Shown piece after piece: positions 39,796 to 50,004 of a DNA stretch of 64,000 bases. Positions within the stretch are counted from its first letter, which is position 1. Every line of letters starts with the position of its first letter. Under the pieces are notes generated by a model. That model searched no databases and was not told where the DNA came from. It saw nothing but the letters and a program-made list of their open reading frames with translations. The translations under genes were made by a program, and so were the position numbers. Source of the DNA: an uncultured Glaciecola sp. (GTDB lineage Bacteria > Pseudomonadota > Gammaproteobacteria > Enterobacterales > Alteromonadaceae); NCBI RefSeq assembly GCF_937770335.1, contig NZ_CALJHY010000003.1, positions 372,001 through 436,000 on the forward strand, read 5' to 3'.

Positions 39796-41688
39796 TTACT
39801 TCATATACCTATGCCACCACATTTCAAACATCAACATCGACCAAAGAATCGCACTATTATCCCTATGCTCATTTTGATGTTCATTCCATACTTTACTAAC
39901 TTGCTTTAAGTCAAAAATAGTAGCTAAACCTTCTACTTCATCAATAAGATATCGTTGCGCTATCTCTTTTATCTCAACTCTAAACCATTGCGCCAATGGC
40001 ACTGAAAAACCCATTTTCTTTCTATACAGAATATCGTCGTTTAGATATGGCTTAAACGCTTCTTTAAGAATATATTTTTTCTCTTTATTTTTGAATTTCA
40101 AATCTGAAGGTAATGTCGCAGCAAACTCTATAATTTCCTTATCTAATATAGGCGCCCTCACCTCCAATGAGTTAGCCATACTCATTCTATCAACCTTTAC
40201 TAAAATGCCGCCTGTAAGATAGGTTTTCATATCTGTATATAATATTTTGCTTAAATGATCTGGGCCATCTGCTTCGTTATATTTTTCTAGAGTAAAAGAC
40301 GATGGATGATAATGACCGAGTTGGTCTTTTACTTCCGTCGTCGCTAATTGGTCCCAAGCTTCATCTGTTATAAAGCTATTTGTAATATAAAATCCCATTT
40401 CAGGGCTGACACTTAAGCTCGTTAACAAGCTTTTAGCTCGTTTAAATGCGTCAAGGTTAACCAAACCGAAACCTTTGGCTAAACTCGGGAAAATGGTCCT
40501 TCGCATCCACTCTGGAAATTTGCTGCGTAGCTGGTTTTCAATATGATCTGTCGCGTACTTTTCATAGCCTGCAAACACTTCATCGCCACCATCACCGGCA
40601 ATGGCAACGGTTACCTCTTTTCTTGCTAGTTCTGAGACAAAAAACGTAGGAATAAGTGATGGATCCGCAAAGGGCTCATCAAAGAAACTAACGATATGTT
40701 CAATTGAATCAACCACATTCTGATGTACTAAAAATTCATGATGTTCAGTGCAGTATTGTTCTGCTACTGATTTAGCAAACTCGGCTTCATTGTACTTTTT
40801 ATTATCAAATGCAATGGTACACGTCTTAATAGGTTTATCTGATAACATTGACATTGTTGCAACAACACCACTGGAATCCACTCCACCACTTAAAAAGGCG
40901 CCCAACGGCACGTCACTGATCATACGTCTTTTCGTGGTTTCAGTTATTAGATTTTGTAGAATACTAACGTTCTGCTTTTCATCTAGTTCTGATTGCTGCG
41001 CAAAACTCAATTGCCAATACTTTTTAATTGTAATATTGCCCTGCTCAATGACCATATAATGCGCTGGCGGCAACTTATGAATGTGTTTGAAAATACTTTT
41101 AGGATCAGGAATGTACTGGTAAGCGAAAAAGTCATGAACGGCGTCTAATCGAATTTCTTTTTTGACACCTGGTAATGCTAAAATTGCTTTAATTTCAGAA
41201 CCAAAAGCAAACTTTTCAAATCCTTGATCTTCTTCTTGATAATAATAAAGTGGCTTCTTACCTAGACGGTCTCTAGCGATAAAAAGCTTATTTAGCCTTT
41301 TATCCCATAATGCGAAGGCAAACATACCGTTTAATTTTTCTAAACAATCAACACCGAGCTTTTCATAGAGCTTAATAATCACTTCGGTATCTGTACCAGA
41401 ACGAAAACTGACACCTTCTTGCTCTAAGTCTTTCTTAAGCTCTAAAAAATTGTAAATTTCGCCGTTAAAAACAATAACCACGTTTTCATCATCAGAAAAC
41501 ATGGGTTGATTACCTGCTTCTGATAAATCAAGAATACTTAAGCGTCTGTGACAAAGACCAACGGAATTATCCAAATACTCACCATGAGCATCAGGCCCTC
41601 GATGAAAGATAGCGTTGCCCATCGCGACAAGATCATTTGTCGTTAAATCTTCATAATTTTTCGTTAAGAAACCAGCAATACCGCACAT
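39796..41688 (-). CDS. Asparagine synthase-like amidotransferase, XrtA/PEP-CTERM type
   Basis: This 630-residue protein has an N-terminal Ntn glutaminase (MCGIAGF, nucleophile Cys2) and a C-terminal asparagine synthase domain with the ATP-binding SGGVDSSG near residue 265 and VAIAGDGGDEVFAGYEKY. Length and context fit the exosortase-associated amidotransferase family TIGR03108. In surface-sugar loci such enzymes probably amidate a sugar acid rather than make free asparagine. An AAGG site precedes the ATG. Confidence 0.9.
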   Translation of the reverse strand: MCGIAGFLTKNYEDLTTNDLVAMGNAIFHRGPDAHGEYLDNSVGLCHRRLSILDLSEAGNQPMFSDDENVVIVFNGEIYNFLELKKDLEQEGVSFRSGTDTEVIIKLYEKLGVDCLEKLNGMFAFALWDKRLNKLFIARDRLGKKPLYYYQEEDQGFEKFAFGSEIKAILALPGVKKEIRLDAVHDFFAYQYIPDPKSIFKHIHKLPPAHYMVIEQGNITIKKYWQLSFAQQSELDEKQNVSILQNLITETTKRRMISDVPLGAFLSGGVDSSGVVATMSMLSDKPIKTCTIAFDNKKYNEAEFAKSVAEQYCTEHHEFLVHQNVVDSIEHIVSFFDEPFADPSLIPTFFVSELARKEVTVAIAGDGGDEVFAGYEKYATDHIENQLRSKFPEWMRRTIFPSLAKGFGLVNLDAFKRAKSLLTSLSVSPEMGFYITNSFITDEAWDQLATTEVKDQLGHYHPSSFTLEKYNEADGPDHLSKILYTDMKTYLTGGILVKVDRMSMANSLEVRAPILDKEIIEFAATLPSDLKFKNKEKKYILKEAFKPYLNDDILYRKKMGFSVPLAQWFRVEIKEIAQRYLIDEVEGLATIFDLKQVSKVWNEHQNEHRDNSAILWSMLMFEMWWHRYMK

Positions 41689-41882
41689 AAATAAACCTTA
41701 AGACCAATGTGTTTTTTTATTTTATAACTTACTAAGCTATTATTTTTATAAGTCCTAGGCCAATTTCTTATTACCTTTGAACAGTTTCTTTCAGCATAAA
41801 ATACGAATAGAAGAATAAACGCTAGAGGTGGTCTATGCAATACAGTTGTTTAAACCGGAGTGTTTAAATCTATAACTAGTCC

Positions 41883-43205
41883 TCAATAAACCACAAAAAC
41901 AGGATTCGAATACGCACTTAATTTATTATCCTCAAGTGACTCTCTCACTATTCGAGAACGCAAAAAGCACGCGCCGTCTTGATCCATTATTGGTAATAAT
42001 AGCGATACGCTACTTTCTTCTGGCGGCAGCAAAGTGCTTCGAACACTTACTTCATCATTACTGCAATTAGTGATCAAATCAAACCTGAGAAAATCAGTCT
42101 TATAGCTTTCACTGCGAATACCGCTTATATCAACAGCCAAAACACGCTTACTTCCCTCTAAGTTTATTGTCCCTCCTGGATAAACACGAACGCCGTCTTC
42201 CTCACTTTCCACACTGAATTCGTAATCACGCAATAATTTGCCGTGATCAGCCCAAAACGAACCTGCCTTGATACCGTTAATTAGCCCAGAGTAATCTTTT
42301 GTTGGCGCATCCACATGTATTCTGGAAAATTCACAAGGCCCATAATCCATAGAATCATTGTGATAATCAGACGATGCTATCGCACCCCATATTTTATGGC
42401 CTTCAGCTAACAGCTTATCCCATGTCCCACCGACAGAAGCAACGATAGGATCCCAGCGGTCAATTGGAATGATCTCTGTCTCGTAAGAGCCAATTTGGAC
42501 TTTATTTTGATGGCCCGGAGCGCCTGCGATTGCAGTAATATAATCTATATCTTGATTCCAATAAGCAATGTCCGAATAGTTTTCATTCTTTCCTTTATTT
42601 ACATCTTTTCTACTTGGGTGGTTATAGATCGCAATCGTATTTTCTCTAGAATCTTTTATAAGGTTAATAGCACTGAGAACATGCAAGTCACGCTCTTTTT
42701 TACGCATGGTTGACGATGATTGCAAAGCCGACATAACAGCAACTAGCGTTTTCCTTTCAAATTCGGGAGTGGTGATAATATTGACATGTTCACGCCCTTC
42801 ATAGGATGGCATTCCTAATTCTATTCCAGCAAAAATCAGCATAACCGGATACTTTTCTCTCATCGCCGCAATTTCATTTAACTTTGTTTCTGAAAAACTT
42901 TGCGGATTTTGAGAATGGTCTGTAATAGAAAACGCATCACAGCCCTTTATATAAACTAGCTCAGTTATCTCTTCGACAGACTTTTCACCGTCTGAATAGT
43001 TTGTATGAGCATGGTGATCAAAAATTATTCGGTTAGCTTTAGAACCGGCCCAGTATACCTGTTCAACTTCGACTTTAGATCCTGTTATATTAAGCACAAA
43101 TACAATGCTGAAAAACAGCGCCGCTGGCAATATGAAAGCAAGTGAAAGCATCTTTCTACTTGGCTTTATCTGCCTATTAGGGATCGGCCGGTCCATATTT
43201 TTCAA
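41883..43205 (-). CDS. Membrane-anchored PHP-domain protein (CehA-like)
   Basis: This 440-residue protein has one N-terminal membrane helix (about 18-40) and a PHP metallo-hydrolase domain. Metal-binding segments are DHHAHTNYSDGEKS, FSITDHSQN, GIELGMPSYEGREHVNI, YNHPSR and ASSDYHND. The catalytic part should lie in the periplasm. The PHP family hydrolyses phosphoesters. Its start overlaps the upstream fusion gene (TTGA overlap at 43202-43205), with an alternative ATG at 43196. A role in polymer or phosphosugar processing is inference. Confidence 0.83.
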   Translation of the reverse strand: MKNMDRPIPNRQIKPSRKMLSLAFILPAALFFSIVFVLNITGSKVEVEQVYWAGSKANRIIFDHHAHTNYSDGEKSVEEITELVYIKGCDAFSITDHSQNPQSFSETKLNEIAAMREKYPVMLIFAGIELGMPSYEGREHVNIITTPEFERKTLVAVMSALQSSSTMRKKERDLHVLSAINLIKDSRENTIAIYNHPSRKDVNKGKNENYSDIAYWNQDIDYITAIAGAPGHQNKVQIGSYETEIIPIDRWDPIVASVGGTWDKLLAEGHKIWGAIASSDYHNDSMDYGPCEFSRIHVDAPTKDYSGLINGIKAGSFWADHGKLLRDYEFSVESEEDGVRVYPGGTINLEGSKRVLAVDISGIRSESYKTDFLRFDLITNCSNDEVSVRSTLLPPEESSVSLLLPIMDQDGACFLRSRIVRESLEDNKLSAYSNPVFVVY

Positions 43206-45667
43206 TTTGCCATCATTACCTTATCCTTCCCTTGGATTGAAAGTGTCGATTTAAAAAATTTAATCACCGGTCTTTCAACAAGTTTGTATGCGATATGAGA
43301 GACCATTAACGTCGCTAGTAACGTGAACGATAAGTAAAGCATCGCATATTCTGACACATCCACATTGCTCGCTTCAAACGCCTTTCGCGCAGCTTTTTGT
43401 ATCGGGTAGTGGAATAAATAAACGCCATATGAAATAACGCCAATCCATTTCAACACGCTAAACTCTAAGAAACGTCGAGCCCATTTGGCTTGAGGAGCGG
43501 TAAATACGATTACCCCTAATAATGTTGGAACAAATGGGAAATTATAGCGACCAAAATCAAACTGCAACCACTCATCTAACTCCGTAGCTAATATGACAAA
43601 CAAAAGACTTACACTTATCCAAAATACGGCTTCGGCCCATTTGGACGTGCTGTGTTTATAAAAGCTGGCTGCAAACATACCAATTAAAAAATGCGGTAAA
43701 TGAGCAAACAAAGAGTAAGTGAGAGATTGACCTGTGGCCGACTCAACGAAAACACCAAAAGGCCAAATTAACGGAATACTTATTGGCCAGTCATCGTGAA
43801 TAGCCATTTGACCCATAAAGTATCTATAACTTAAATAGATAATAGGCATGAATAAAAAGCATAGCAATTGGGCTTTGCGTAAACCAAGCTTAAACAATAA
43901 AACAAACAGCAATGGTAGTAAAAGGTAGAACTGAAATTCAACAGCCAATGTCCAGAATGACGGGTTTAAACTCATCACCTGATAATCTTTAAAGTTATGT
44001 AAAAAGAACAAGTGAGAGATTATGTTGTTAAAGTCAACATCAGAACCTTGAAAGCCTTTAATCGCCAAAAGACCGAACAAACAAAGGTAATAAAGAGGAA
44101 TAATTCTAGCTGCACGATTGACAAAATAATGTTTAATATTAGGAAATTCAGTACTCTTAAATGAATGCCAAAAAGGTATTGATAACAAAAAGCCACTCAA
44201 TACAAAAAATAGTGCAACACCAGTATTACCATTCACCATCCATCGCTCAAAATCAATAAATAAAAATGAACCGCCGATCTCGGTGAACTGCTGGAAATGG
44301 ACAATAAATACCGCCAAGGCAGCTATAGCTCGAAGCCCGTCTAAACCAGGAATATGAGGAGTGCTAGTCATATTGTGGATATTCTTAGGTGACGTTAAGA
44401 GCATATTATTTTCAATACTATGCCCCGCAATACCACCCCCGTCGGGGTCATATCCATTAATTCGTTCTGCATCAACAATAGTCCCATCAGTATTATACTT
44501 ACCCGGTAACTGACTATGAAAAGACGGATACTCAGCAGCGCTTGAATTCAATGTTAAGTATTGATAAATAATAAAGGCAACAATGATAACAATGAAAAAG
44601 TCGGTACTATCCGGCACTGAATTGGTAAAAAACAGTTGTAAAACCTCAGAGAGTAATACCATTGCGGCGCAAATAGTGACGCCTAAGAGTAAACTACGTT
44701 TAGCTAGATAGAACAGCCATACCACCCCACCATAAAAAACCATTTTTTTGATAATGGCAAGAATATTGATTAGCAGATTTCCTTCCATGGATGCAGAGAA
44801 AGGCAACCATTTGAACGTGCCGAGCTGCTCTCTTAATTCAAAAGGATAAAGACCGTTACCTAAAATAGTGATTAGCAACAAAATAGCGAATTGTTGTGCA
44901 TGAATTTTTTGGGAAAAAACCTGCCAAATACCTAAAGCAAGAATACCGCCAGCCAGAGAGGATAGATTGATATTGCTAGTTATTATTAGAAACTTTGACA
45001 TTAAAATAACAATAACTAATAAGCTAAACTTGTTAATGCGCGCCCACACTGGGAACGCTATTCGAAGCAGATAAAAAGCAACCAACCAAAAAACGGTATT
45101 CTCAAACGTCCAATACCAATCAATGGAAGGTGAATTAAGCAACAATTTCATGTTTGCCTTAAGAACATCGACATCAATTGAGGGAGCGAATGGAGCAAGT
45201 TCTAATGTAATAATAATAATAGCAATAAGAAAGGAAATTTGTTGGTGGATATGTATTGCTTTGAATGTTTTAACGAAATCCAAACGCAGTGATGCATATA
45301 GGCTAATGCCAATTGCATAACCAATCATATTCCATATCGCATCACTACCCGATGGTTGTCTATCTTCAGTAAAAATCTGTAATGTTTGAATTGAATATGC
45401 GAATAAAAATGTAAGGATTGCGAGCAGTAAAAGTTGGCTTACCGAGTTATATTTTGGAAAAGCGGATCTTAAAAAAATACCAAACGGCACAAATAACACA
45501 ATATTAGCAATTAAATCCGTGATGCCCGATTTTGTGATGTCGAAATCCAAGAGTGCATCGACGACCTGCTCCGTGAGCGCCGCTTGTGTCAAATTAAATG
45601 GATACAGTGAGCCATAAACAATTAATAAAGAAATAAAGAAGAAAGTTGATTTCATTTTTAATATCAA
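43202..45667 (-). CDS. VanZ-like / acyltransferase 3 fusion membrane protein
   Basis: This 821-residue protein joins two membrane modules. Residues about 1-375 hold VanZ-like segments, seen in DLIANIVLFVPFGIFLR and SGSDAIWNMIGYAIG. Residues about 425-810 are an OafA/acyltransferase-3 domain, seen in IPGLDGLRAIAALAVFIVHF, NGNTGVALFFVLSGFLLS and FWTLAVEFQFYLLLPLLF. A soluble linker of about 50 residues separates them. The acyltransferase half should O-acetylate or acylate sugars. The VanZ half is of unknown function but is common in polysaccharide loci. A small hairpin AAGGC-AAT-GCCTT lies upstream at 45685-45697. Confidence 0.85.
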   Translation of the reverse strand: MILKMKSTFFFISLLIVYGSLYPFNLTQAALTEQVVDALLDFDITKSGITDLIANIVLFVPFGIFLRSAFPKYNSVSQLLLLAILTFLFAYSIQTLQIFTEDRQPSGSDAIWNMIGYAIGISLYASLRLDFVKTFKAIHIHQQISFLIAIIIITLELAPFAPSIDVDVLKANMKLLLNSPSIDWYWTFENTVFWLVAFYLLRIAFPVWARINKFSLLVIVILMSKFLIITSNINLSSLAGGILALGIWQVFSQKIHAQQFAILLLITILGNGLYPFELREQLGTFKWLPFSASMEGNLLINILAIIKKMVFYGGVVWLFYLAKRSLLLGVTICAAMVLLSEVLQLFFTNSVPDSTDFFIVIIVAFIIYQYLTLNSSAAEYPSFHSQLPGKYNTDGTIVDAERINGYDPDGGGIAGHSIENNMLLTSPKNIHNMTSTPHIPGLDGLRAIAALAVFIVHFQQFTEIGGSFLFIDFERWMVNGNTGVALFFVLSGFLLSIPFWHSFKSTEFPNIKHYFVNRAARIIPLYYLCLFGLLAIKGFQGSDVDFNNIISHLFFLHNFKDYQVMSLNPSFWTLAVEFQFYLLLPLLFVLLFKLGLRKAQLLCFLFMPIIYLSYRYFMGQMAIHDDWPISIPLIWPFGVFVESATGQSLTYSLFAHLPHFLIGMFAASFYKHSTSKWAEAVFWISVSLLFVILATELDEWLQFDFGRYNFPFVPTLLGVIVFTAPQAKWARRFLEFSVLKWIGVISYGVYLFHYPIQKAARKAFEASNVDVSEYAMLYLSFTLLATLMVSHIAYKLVERPVIKFFKSTLSIQGKDKVMMAN

Positions 45668-45919
45668 GCAGTCATTGCAGAATTAAGGCAATGCCTTTTT
45701 TAAAATTATGCATTAATAATTTTTATAAATAATTGTAGTTGTTAAATCATGCACTATAGATAAGAAACACGCATCATAAACTGTATGACGCCACCATGAT
45801 TACTAGTACATAAAAGACACGAACTTTCGCTATATCAAAGCCTAACTAAACTATAATTTAAATGAAGGTCAAAAACTGCTGTTTCAATATTAATTATATA
45901 TCTAACTTTCCATTAACGC

Positions 45920-46792
45920 TTATTTACCTTTGGCGATTAAACGTCCAAGCCGCTTCTTCACTAAATATCTTTTTATAAAACCTAATCCTTTAGTTTTTTC
46001 TTCGAATGACTCTGCTATTGACAGGTTAATTTCATGCATTGTTGCAGGCCATTTATTGGAGTCTATATCATCCAAATAGATTTCTTGTATTTTACCTAAT
46101 TCATACCTGGCGATTCGATTTTTATATAATTTTATATCATCCAACTTAAATGGCGATAAACTATCAAAGTGAAAGCCGACACCGTCAAGATGTATTACTC
46201 GGTCAGGCAAATTCTGCGGAATAAACTGAATATCAGTATTAGCTGCTTTTGTTAAAAATGAATCTATCCAATTAAGGCCTATCGGTAGTTTGAATTTTTT
46301 CTCTTTAACTAGTCTTAGATAACGCTGATGCATCCCGTAAAGGTTGCCAAAAAAACAGAAACGCTCTGTAACTAGGCTTTGATAAAACTCTAGGTTGCGA
46401 CCTGATAAAGGCATGCCCGCAATGATATGGCAGGAGTCATTGGCCTTGATTATTTTATCAATGAGTAACGGAAAGCACCGCTTACTAAAAACAACATCGG
46501 CATCTACAAAGAAATGACAAAGTGTATCTTCGTCTGCGACATTATGAACGTAGTGATTCCATGCATTGCATTTATCTCCCAACTCAATATTAATTACTTC
46601 CATTTTATCAAAATTCAATTGTTTTTTTAACTCTTCAGCAACTCCTACCGTATTATCGGTACAACCATTTGCCACGAGATAAAATTTATTTAAATTATCA
46701 TCACAGTTGTTTGCTACAGCTGTTACTGAGTTAGCAAGATTATTTGCTTCATTATAGGCAAACATAACGATATTGTATGATGATTTTGTCAC
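45920..46792 (-). CDS. Glycosyltransferase family 2
   Basis: This GT-A enzyme has the opening YNIVMFAYNEANNLANSV and the metal-binding HFFVDADVVFS. The GTG at 46792 follows AAGGAATATATA and gives a canonical N-terminus. A longer frame from 46900 would add about 36 atypical residues. It is the first gene of the long minus-strand operon, divergent from the TIGR03087-type glycosyltransferase. Confidence 0.82.
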   Translation of the reverse strand: MTKSSYNIVMFAYNEANNLANSVTAVANNCDDNLNKFYLVANGCTDNTVGVAEELKKQLNFDKMEVINIELGDKCNAWNHYVHNVADEDTLCHFFVDADVVFSKRCFPLLIDKIIKANDSCHIIAGMPLSGRNLEFYQSLVTERFCFFGNLYGMHQRYLRLVKEKKFKLPIGLNWIDSFLTKAANTDIQFIPQNLPDRVIHLDGVGFHFDSLSPFKLDDIKLYKNRIARYELGKIQEIYLDDIDSNKWPATMHEINLSIAESFEEKTKGLGFIKRYLVKKRLGRLIAKGK

Positions 46793-46907
46793 TATATATT
46801 CCTTGGCATGATCGATTAATAAGCCAAACGCAAATTCAAAACAATTAGAGCTTGAGTTACAATAACCAAAAGGATACCTAAAAAGAGTTCGGTAGGTCAA
46901 TCATGAC

Positions 46908-46935
46908 ATGACTAGTATGATATTTTTGCTATAGT
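46908..46935 (+). promoter_or_regulatory. Possible promoter for the XrtA glycosyltransferase operon
   Basis: ATGACT and TATAGT are separated by 16 bases and end 57 bases before the TTG start at 46993. The match to sigma-70 boxes is fair. No sigma-54 site was found here. Confidence 0.35.
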
Positions 46936-46992
46936 ACAACGCAACTAGGAAGTTCGTTACCAACAGTGATAGTTTTAAAAGTGAGTTATTAA

Positions 46993-48192
46993 TTGAAAAT
47001 TCTTGTCGTCTCCCATCGAGTGCCTTTTCCCCCTAATAAAGGCGAAAAGCTTCGCACTTATCATCAACTAGAAAGGTTGACGCAGTTGGGCCACTCTTTG
47101 TCGTTAATCTCTCCAAGCAACGGGCCCGAAGACGAGGCTCACGCTGCCGCTTTGGCTGCAAACTTAAGTATTACCGTCAATACAGCTCAACTAGCCTATA
47201 AACCCTTACGTTTTATAAAAGCATTAGCAGCCAATCGGTCGCTTAGCGAGGCAAACTTTTACTCATCTGGCGTACAGGCGCTAATTAAAAATGAAATTCA
47301 GTCATTTAAGCCTGATTTTTTGTTTCTAACTGCATCGTCACTTGTGCGATATCTCGGCCCCGTATCCAGCGAAGATAATACCCCCGCAATTTTGACTGAC
47401 TTCATGGATGTCGACTCCAACAAATGGCAACAGTACCAATACAAAGCACGCTTTCCAATGAATCTGGTTTATAAACGCGAAGCCAAATTAGTCAAAAAAT
47501 TAGAAATTGAAGCCGCGAAGTTATCCCAAGAATGTTATTTGATTGCTTGCGCCGAAGTTGAGTTATTTAAAAACGAAGTGACGGACCAAGGCAACATCAC
47601 CATTTTGCCAAATGGAATTGATTCGAGCATATTCAAGCCAAATCTTGATACCTGTAAGCCAGAACATCCTACGCTTCTTTTTACAGGCGTGATGGATTAC
47701 AAACCTAACATTGATGCTATTTTATGGTTTATTGCCAATTGCTGGTCGCAAATCAAAGCGCAATATCCAAGTGCTAAGCTAGTAATAGCAGGAATGAACC
47801 CAAGTGGTAGTATACAAAAGCTCGGTGCAAGGGACGATATCGTTGTGACCGGATTCGTAGAGGACATGATGCCTTATTTTCAATCAGCCTCTCTATTTGT
47901 AGCGCCATTTCAAATTGCGCGAGGAGTACAAAACAAAGTATTACAAGCAATGTCTTGTGAATTACCCGTGATTACCACATCAAAGGGGATAGAGGGCATT
48001 ATTCATGTTGCGGGGAAAGATGTTCTGCTTGCCGATACGATTGAACAATATACTAAGCATTGTTTAGATTTACTGCAATCTATCGAGTTACGAAAATCTA
48101 TAGGTAGAGCCGCTCGACAAACAATATTAGCAAACTATGCGTGGCCTGAAGTACTAAAACCCTTAACTAATCAAATTGAAAAAAACAGATGA
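46993..48192 (+). CDS. Glycosyltransferase, TIGR03087-type XrtA/PEP-CTERM-associated
   Basis: This 399-residue GT-B enzyme opens with ILVVSHRVPFPPNKGEKLR, the signature opening of the exosortase-associated family TIGR03087. FTGVMDYKPNIDAILWF and VAPFQIARGVQNKVLQAMSC follow in the donor domain. It starts at TTG with a weak GTGAG site. The acyltransferase gene overlaps its end by four bases. Confidence 0.9.
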   Translation: MKILVVSHRVPFPPNKGEKLRTYHQLERLTQLGHSLSLISPSNGPEDEAHAAALAANLSITVNTAQLAYKPLRFIKALAANRSLSEANFYSSGVQALIKNEIQSFKPDFLFLTASSLVRYLGPVSSEDNTPAILTDFMDVDSNKWQQYQYKARFPMNLVYKREAKLVKKLEIEAAKLSQECYLIACAEVELFKNEVTDQGNITILPNGIDSSIFKPNLDTCKPEHPTLLFTGVMDYKPNIDAILWFIANCWSQIKAQYPSAKLVIAGMNPSGSIQKLGARDDIVVTGFVEDMMPYFQSASLFVAPFQIARGVQNKVLQAMSCELPVITTSKGIEGIIHVAGKDVLLADTIEQYTKHCLDLLQSIELRKSIGRAARQTILANYAWPEVLKPLTNQIEKNR

Positions 48193-48770
48193 AATCGATA
48201 CTCAAAGAAATCCTATTTATACTATTTGCGGTGCTAGCATCACCTTTTACGCTTAGCTATTTTTTAATATCATTAGTAATAAACAAAAATCAGTCTATTG
48301 CTTTTTTTAGTCAACTTTTAAGTTTAATTCCGGGCAAACTAGGTTCTTACTATAGAGCGGGCTTTTACAGATTCACATTGAACAGTTGCAGCAAAAATGC
48401 GGTTATATCATTCGCTACTTTGCTTTCACAACAAGATACATCTATTGCTAGCGGCGTTTATATAGGGCCTCAGTGCAATATCGGTATGTGTGATATAAAA
48501 CAGAATGTGCTTCTAGGCAGTGGTGTACATATAATGAGTGGGGCAAAACAACATAATTTTGATGATGTTAATGTACCAATAAGGGACCAAGGCGGTAGCT
48601 ACACTAAGGTCAACATAGGACAAAACTCATGGGTTGGCAATGGAGCTCTTATTATGGCTGACATAGGTGAAAATTGCGTTGTTGCTGCTGGCTCAGTAGT
48701 TATTAGTGAAGTACCCGACAATGCGATTGTTGGCGGAAACCCGGCAAAAATAATTAAAATAAGAAGCTAG
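48189..48770 (+). CDS. Left-handed beta-helix acyltransferase (CysE/WcaF-like)
   Basis: This 193-residue protein has an N-terminal hydrophobic stretch (about 8-32) and a left-handed beta-helix domain with hexapeptide repeats. Later motifs are SWVGNGALIMADIGENCVVAAGSVV and VPDNAIVGGNPAKI, with a likely catalytic His in KQHNFDD. It should transfer an acetyl or other acyl group to a sugar of the polymer. It overlaps the preceding glycosyltransferase gene (ATGA). Confidence 0.85.
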   Translation: MKSILKEILFILFAVLASPFTLSYFLISLVINKNQSIAFFSQLLSLIPGKLGSYYRAGFYRFTLNSCSKNAVISFATLLSQQDTSIASGVYIGPQCNIGMCDIKQNVLLGSGVHIMSGAKQHNFDDVNVPIRDQGGSYTKVNIGQNSWVGNGALIMADIGENCVVAAGSVVISEVPDNAIVGGNPAKIIKIRS

Positions 48771-48846
48771 GGTTGTTATATTCTGCGTTGTGCCGATGAA
48801 TATTTTCTCGTTAAAAAGGCATTCTGTTGCAAACCTTATGTAAGGG

Positions 48847-50004
48847 CTATTTAAACAACTTCTTAGCTTTTACTACGTGTGGTTTCCAATCAAACATTTC
48901 ATTCACAAAGGTAACGCCCTTTTCACCCATCGACTTGGTTAACGCCACGTTACTAAGCAATTTGTTTATTGTTGTTGAAATAACATCTGGTTTTGTGCAA
49001 TCAATAATAAAGCCTGTTTGCTCCGGCAGCATCGTCTCTACTGTTCCTCCAGAGTCACCCGCTATAACTACCTTGCCACACGCTTGAGCCTCAACTAAGA
49101 CCATACCAAATCCTTCGATATCGTTAGCAATTGTGCGGTTAGGCAATATAAAAATGTCACATTGCTGGTAACACTTGATCATCTCCTCATCGCTTATTTC
49201 GTTAAGAAATAATACGTTTTTCTCTAGTTTCAATTCACTCACTAGTTTAAGCAAACTCGGCTTTTGATCGCCATCGCCGATAATGCAATAAAGCGTTTTA
49301 GGATGAGCGGCTAAAATGGTAGGCATAGCCTCTATCATTTTATCGTGTCCTTTGCGAGCCTGTAAGCGCCCCACGGTGAGAATAACCGAATGCTCAGCCC
49401 ATCCCATATCTTGCTTAAACTCAAGATTACTTGTTACCGGAATAAAACGTTCACAGTCTGCTCCAGGGTGCAGCACAACCGTGTTCCCTGTATCGTAATT
49501 TAGACGCCGCGCGATATTTTGGCTATTTAGACTATTGCAAATTAGCATGTCAGCTTTTGCACAAACCTGTTTAACCATCAAGCTTTGTTCACGACTTGTT
49601 GCCGCCGTTTCGATATCTTCACCATGAATGAAACACACAAACTGCACTTTAGAGAACAAAGACACCAACCAAGCGATAACTCCTTCGTGCATCACTCGTC
49701 CGCAATGAATATGGGTTATTTGGTGCTGTTTAATAAGCTTGTTAACCGCTTTTACACTGCGCCAATAAAAACCAAGTCCACAAAAGCTTTTAAAACCCCA
49801 CTCTGCGCATTTAAGCGGTATTCTAATAACGGTGTTTTCAATTTGTTTGTCTATTGAGTTATCTTCGACGGTATCGGTAACAATAATGTAGTCTTCTTTG
49901 GGTAATCTTGAATAGAGCTCCCAAAACCACCTCCCACTGCCACCTGACTTGGGCGGAAAATTTTCAGTTAAAACTAAAACCTTTTTATGCTGTGTGTCTT
50001 GCAT
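48847..50004 (-). CDS. Glycosyltransferase family 4
   Basis: This 385-residue GT-B enzyme opens with VLVLTENFPPKSGGSGRWFWEL. VGRLQARKGHDKMIEAMPTI and IEGFGMVLVEAQACGKVVIAGDSGG are donor-domain motifs. It directly abuts the exosortase gene, so it is the last gene of the sugar transferase-deacetylase-exosortase operon. Confidence 0.9.
   Translation of the reverse strand: MQDTQHKKVLVLTENFPPKSGGSGRWFWELYSRLPKEDYIIVTDTVEDNSIDKQIENTVIRIPLKCAEWGFKSFCGLGFYWRSVKAVNKLIKQHQITHIHCGRVMHEGVIAWLVSLFSKVQFVCFIHGEDIETAATSREQSLMVKQVCAKADMLICNSLNSQNIARRLNYDTGNTVVLHPGADCERFIPVTSNLEFKQDMGWAEHSVILTVGRLQARKGHDKMIEAMPTILAAHPKTLYCIIGDGDQKPSLLKLVSELKLEKNVLFLNEISDEEMIKCYQQCDIFILPNRTIANDIEGFGMVLVEAQACGKVVIAGDSGGTVETMLPEQTGFIIDCTKPDVISTTINKLLSNVALTKSMGEKGVTFVNEMFDWKPHVVKAKKLFK

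Noticed and set aside
48592-48599. GGCGGTAG, the ops element recognised by RfaH
   Set aside because: It lies inside the acyltransferase coding sequence, not in a leader, and the same word occurs in the beta-barrel gene near 57629. It is likely chance.
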